Source: Sphingorhabdus sp. 109 (lineage in GTDB: Bacteria > Pseudomonadota > Alphaproteobacteria > Sphingomonadales > Sphingomonadaceae). From it: a DNA stretch of 64,000 bases. Within the stretch, counting starts at the first letter, position 1. Each line of letters starts with the position of its first letter. Below, one piece after another: positions 61,979 to 64,000 of the stretch. Position numbers and translations under genes: made by a program. A model generated the notes under the pieces. That model did no database searches. It worked only from the letters and a program-made list of their open reading frames with translations, and was not told the origin of the DNA. The DNA is taken from contig NZ_LR732707.1 in the NCBI RefSeq assembly GCF_902506555.1, forward strand, positions 892,001 through 956,000, given 5' to 3'.

Positions 61979-63916
61979 TCAAAACTGACCGCGAATGCCG
62001 GCGTAGACAGACCTACCGGGCGAAACGAAACTGAACACCTGCTCATAACGCTCATTGAACAGGTTTTCAACGCGGCCAAACAGCTCGATGTTGCTGGCCA
62101 GCTTCACCCGGCCGTTCAAATTGATCAACAGATAATCATCAAGCCGGACATCCACCGGCACATAGCTCGGATCGGTAAAGGCCACATCCTGCTGTGATCC
62201 GTTGTAGCGCGCCACCAATGTCACCCCGGCCTTGTCGTCCGGCAAGTGCCAGTCAATGGCGATGCTGCCGATATGTTTCGGCCGCCGGACTTCCTGCACG
62301 CCGTTTTCGCGTGCGCGCAGATAGGTGTAGTTGCCGTTGATCCGCCAGCTGTCATCCAGATCGATTTCCAGCCAGCTTTCCACGCCATCGCGTTTGGAAA
62401 GGCTGTCCCGATTGGCCGGCGTCGCAGCAAAGGTGGGCGGCAGATAGGTTGTATAGATTTCGTCTTCCAGCTGGCTTTCGAAATAAGTCAGTCCGATCTT
62501 GCCCCGACCGTCAAGGAAATTCTGCGTGACGCCAATTTCCCATCCTTCCGACTTTTCCGGGTTCAGATCCGGATTGCCTATATATATGCCGTCAAAATAG
62601 CCGAACAGTTCAAAAAATCCGGGGTTTTTGACGCCGGTGCCATAAGCCGCCTGCAGCCGTGTACCTGTGGGCAGCAGATAGGCGCCTTGCACGCGATAGG
62701 TGGTGACATTGGCGAAGCGTTCGTTGTCATCATATCTGATTGCTGCGCTGAACGATGCGCGACCACCGGCCTCCAGTTCATAGAGGCCAACAAGACCGAG
62801 ATTCTCGTTACTCCGTTCACCGGTAAAGGCGAAGCCGGACGGATCATCGTTCCGGTAGGTTTCCCGCTCGAGGTCGGCGGCAAAAGTCACCCGGTGCTCG
62901 ATCGCCCCACCGGTGAATTTCGCGGTGGTTTCATAGCTCCCCTTGAGGCGTTTGCCGATGCTGCCAGAGTTTTGCGAACCACCGGAATAGCCGCGTCGCT
63001 CGCTATTGGCGAATTGGGCCGACGCCCGATGGGTCCAGCGACCGTCCAGCAGATCCAGCTCGGCTTTAACCAGGCCATAGAGGCCGTCATTTTCGAACCC
63101 TTTGCCCGGACTGTCGATAATTTGCCCGAAATTTGCAGTTGTTGGATCGCTCTCGGTCCCGTTGAAATCTCCGCTATTTTCCGAATAGCGGGTGACGATG
63201 CCGAAACGAAGATTGTCGGCCGCCTGCAGATTGCCGACAAATCCGAAGGCTGCGCTGTCGCTGCCCAGGTCACGGGTCCCGCCGCGGGCATTGGGCTGGC
63301 CATCGGTGCTAACCATCGACGCAGTAACCACATAGTCGAATGCGCCGCTCTTCCCGCCGAACCGGGCCGCGCTGTTGAAGCTGTTGAACGAGCCTGCCTC
63401 GATCCGGGCGGAAAGGCCGGGCGCGGCTTCGCCGCTGAGGGTCCGGTAATGCACCACACCGCCAATGGCATCCGATCCATAAAGCGCGCTTTGCTGGCCT
63501 CTCAAAATCTCGATCTGGGCTGAATCATCGGCGATCAGGGTTCCGACATCAAACTCGCCGAAAAAGGGGTCAGACACCTCGATCCCGTCGATCAGGAACA
63601 GCGTGTGATTTCCTTCGGCACCGCGCAAACGCAGCTGGGTCTGGCCGGCGACGACGCTGACCGCGACTCCGGGGACGTCGCGCAGCACTTCTGAGACCTC
63701 GCGCACCTGACGGTTGATGATCTGGCTGCTGTCGATAACGGTCAGAGAGCCTGCATGGATATCCGGCGCGATGGCTTCGCCGGAGCGCGTTCCGGTGACG
63801 ACGATCAGATCATCGCGGTCGTCCGCAGCGGTGCTGTCCTGCGCGAAAGCGGCAGACCCGGATAATAGAGCGGCGCTGCCCAGAAGCTGAGCAGTCAATA
63901 GTGTGAATTTAGGCAT
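61979..63916 (-). CDS. btuB: TonB-dependent outer-membrane receptor, BtuB-like
   Basis: 645 residues. A signal peptide ends near A-F-A, a TonB-box-like D-D-L-I-V-V-T-G-T-R lies at the mature N terminus, then a plug domain (V-L-R-D-V-P-G-V-A-V, R-G-A-E-G-N-H-T-L-F-L-I-D-G-I-E) and a 22-strand-type barrel ending in aromatic Phe. Length, plug sequence and the BtuF-like neighbour point to vitamin B12 rather than siderophores, though this is not proved. Only 84 bases remain upstream in the window, so any riboswitch controlling it would lie mostly outside. Confidence 0.88.
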   Translation of the reverse strand: MPKFTLLTAQLLGSAALLSGSAAFAQDSTAADDRDDLIVVTGTRSGEAIAPDIHAGSLTVIDSSQIINRQVREVSEVLRDVPGVAVSVVAGQTQLRLRGAEGNHTLFLIDGIEVSDPFFGEFDVGTLIADDSAQIEILRGQQSALYGSDAIGGVVHYRTLSGEAAPGLSARIEAGSFNSFNSAARFGGKSGAFDYVVTASMVSTDGQPNARGGTRDLGSDSAAFGFVGNLQAADNLRFGIVTRYSENSGDFNGTESDPTTANFGQIIDSPGKGFENDGLYGLVKAELDLLDGRWTHRASAQFANSERRGYSGGSQNSGSIGKRLKGSYETTAKFTGGAIEHRVTFAADLERETYRNDDPSGFAFTGERSNENLGLVGLYELEAGGRASFSAAIRYDDNERFANVTTYRVQGAYLLPTGTRLQAAYGTGVKNPGFFELFGYFDGIYIGNPDLNPEKSEGWEIGVTQNFLDGRGKIGLTYFESQLEDEIYTTYLPPTFAATPANRDSLSKRDGVESWLEIDLDDSWRINGNYTYLRARENGVQEVRRPKHIGSIAIDWHLPDDKAGVTLVARYNGSQQDVAFTDPSYVPVDVRLDDYLLINLNGRVKLASNIELFGRVENLFNERYEQVFSFVSPGRSVYAGIRGQF

Positions 63917-64000
63917 TGGAATATTCCCTTATGTTAACGACCAATATTGCCGTTACGCAGGGAAAAGCCCCGTTCACCCGACACACCCCGTCCGGCTGAA

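Noticed and set aside
63917-64000. Cobalamin riboswitch upstream of btuB
   Set aside because: Such an element would be expected, but the 84 bases available contain no B12 box. It may lie beyond the window edge, so I do not call it.

Overview
The window looks like a piece of an alphaproteobacterial chromosome, most probably from the order Sphingomonadales (a Sphingorhabdus, Parasphingorhabdus or Sphingopyxis type organism). This is inferred from gene content: Shemin-type 5-aminolevulinate synthase, PhaR, ETF-ubiquinone oxidoreductase, paired MAPEG proteins, the carboxynorspermidine route to polyamines, and palindromic intergenic repeats of a kind common in sphingomonads. Coding density is very high. 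Gene-to-gene overlaps of the ATGA, GTGA and TTGA type are frequent. I see no tRNA, rRNA, CRISPR array, prophage, insertion sequence or recognisable defence system.

Layout. 1-5.2 kb: thioredoxin-fold isomerase, alpha/beta hydrolase, small membrane protein, secreted ACE-type dipeptidase, peroxiredoxin and YqgE. 5.2-9.4 kb: ahcY behind a perfect AT-rich operator, then the opposing slt and UDG-like pair. 9.4-19.2 kb: a long plus-strand run (ETF-QO, TPR protein, ispE, FGase-like, ilvD, lipoprotein, nnrED, RNA methyltransferase). 19.2-23.9 kb: two MAPEG proteins and a polyamine locus whose decarboxylase has a structured leader. 24-36 kb: PLP dehydratase, hemA, murI, plsY, dprA, topA, a diguanylate cyclase and the lepB-rnc-era operon. 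36-39 kb: pgi and gor.

39.3-50.2 kb is the most coherent functional block. Propionyl-CoA carboxylase (pccB and pccA), methylmalonyl-CoA epimerase and methylmalonyl-CoA mutase carry propionyl-CoA to succinyl-CoA. An enoyl-CoA hydratase, biotin synthase (the cofactor of the carboxylase), a DUF808 membrane protein and an MFS transporter sit among them. A B12-type outer-membrane receptor and a corrinoid-binding-like protein at the far end of the window (60.5-63.9 kb) could supply the cofactor of the mutase. Between them lie alr, phaR, an archaeal/eukaryal-type proS, rnr, a peroxiredoxin, a universal stress protein and the pdhC-thioesterase-lpd group.

No wholly new multi-gene system stands out. 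The best leads are a palindromic repeat translated in frame at the front of bioB, an RNA-like leader in front of the ornithine/lysine decarboxylase, a UDG-fold protein that has lost its catalytic and iron-sulfur residues and is translationally coupled to a lytic transglycosylase, an uncharacterised membrane protein inside the B12 uptake operon, and an MHS-type transporter with an inserted extracytoplasmic domain of about 100 residues.
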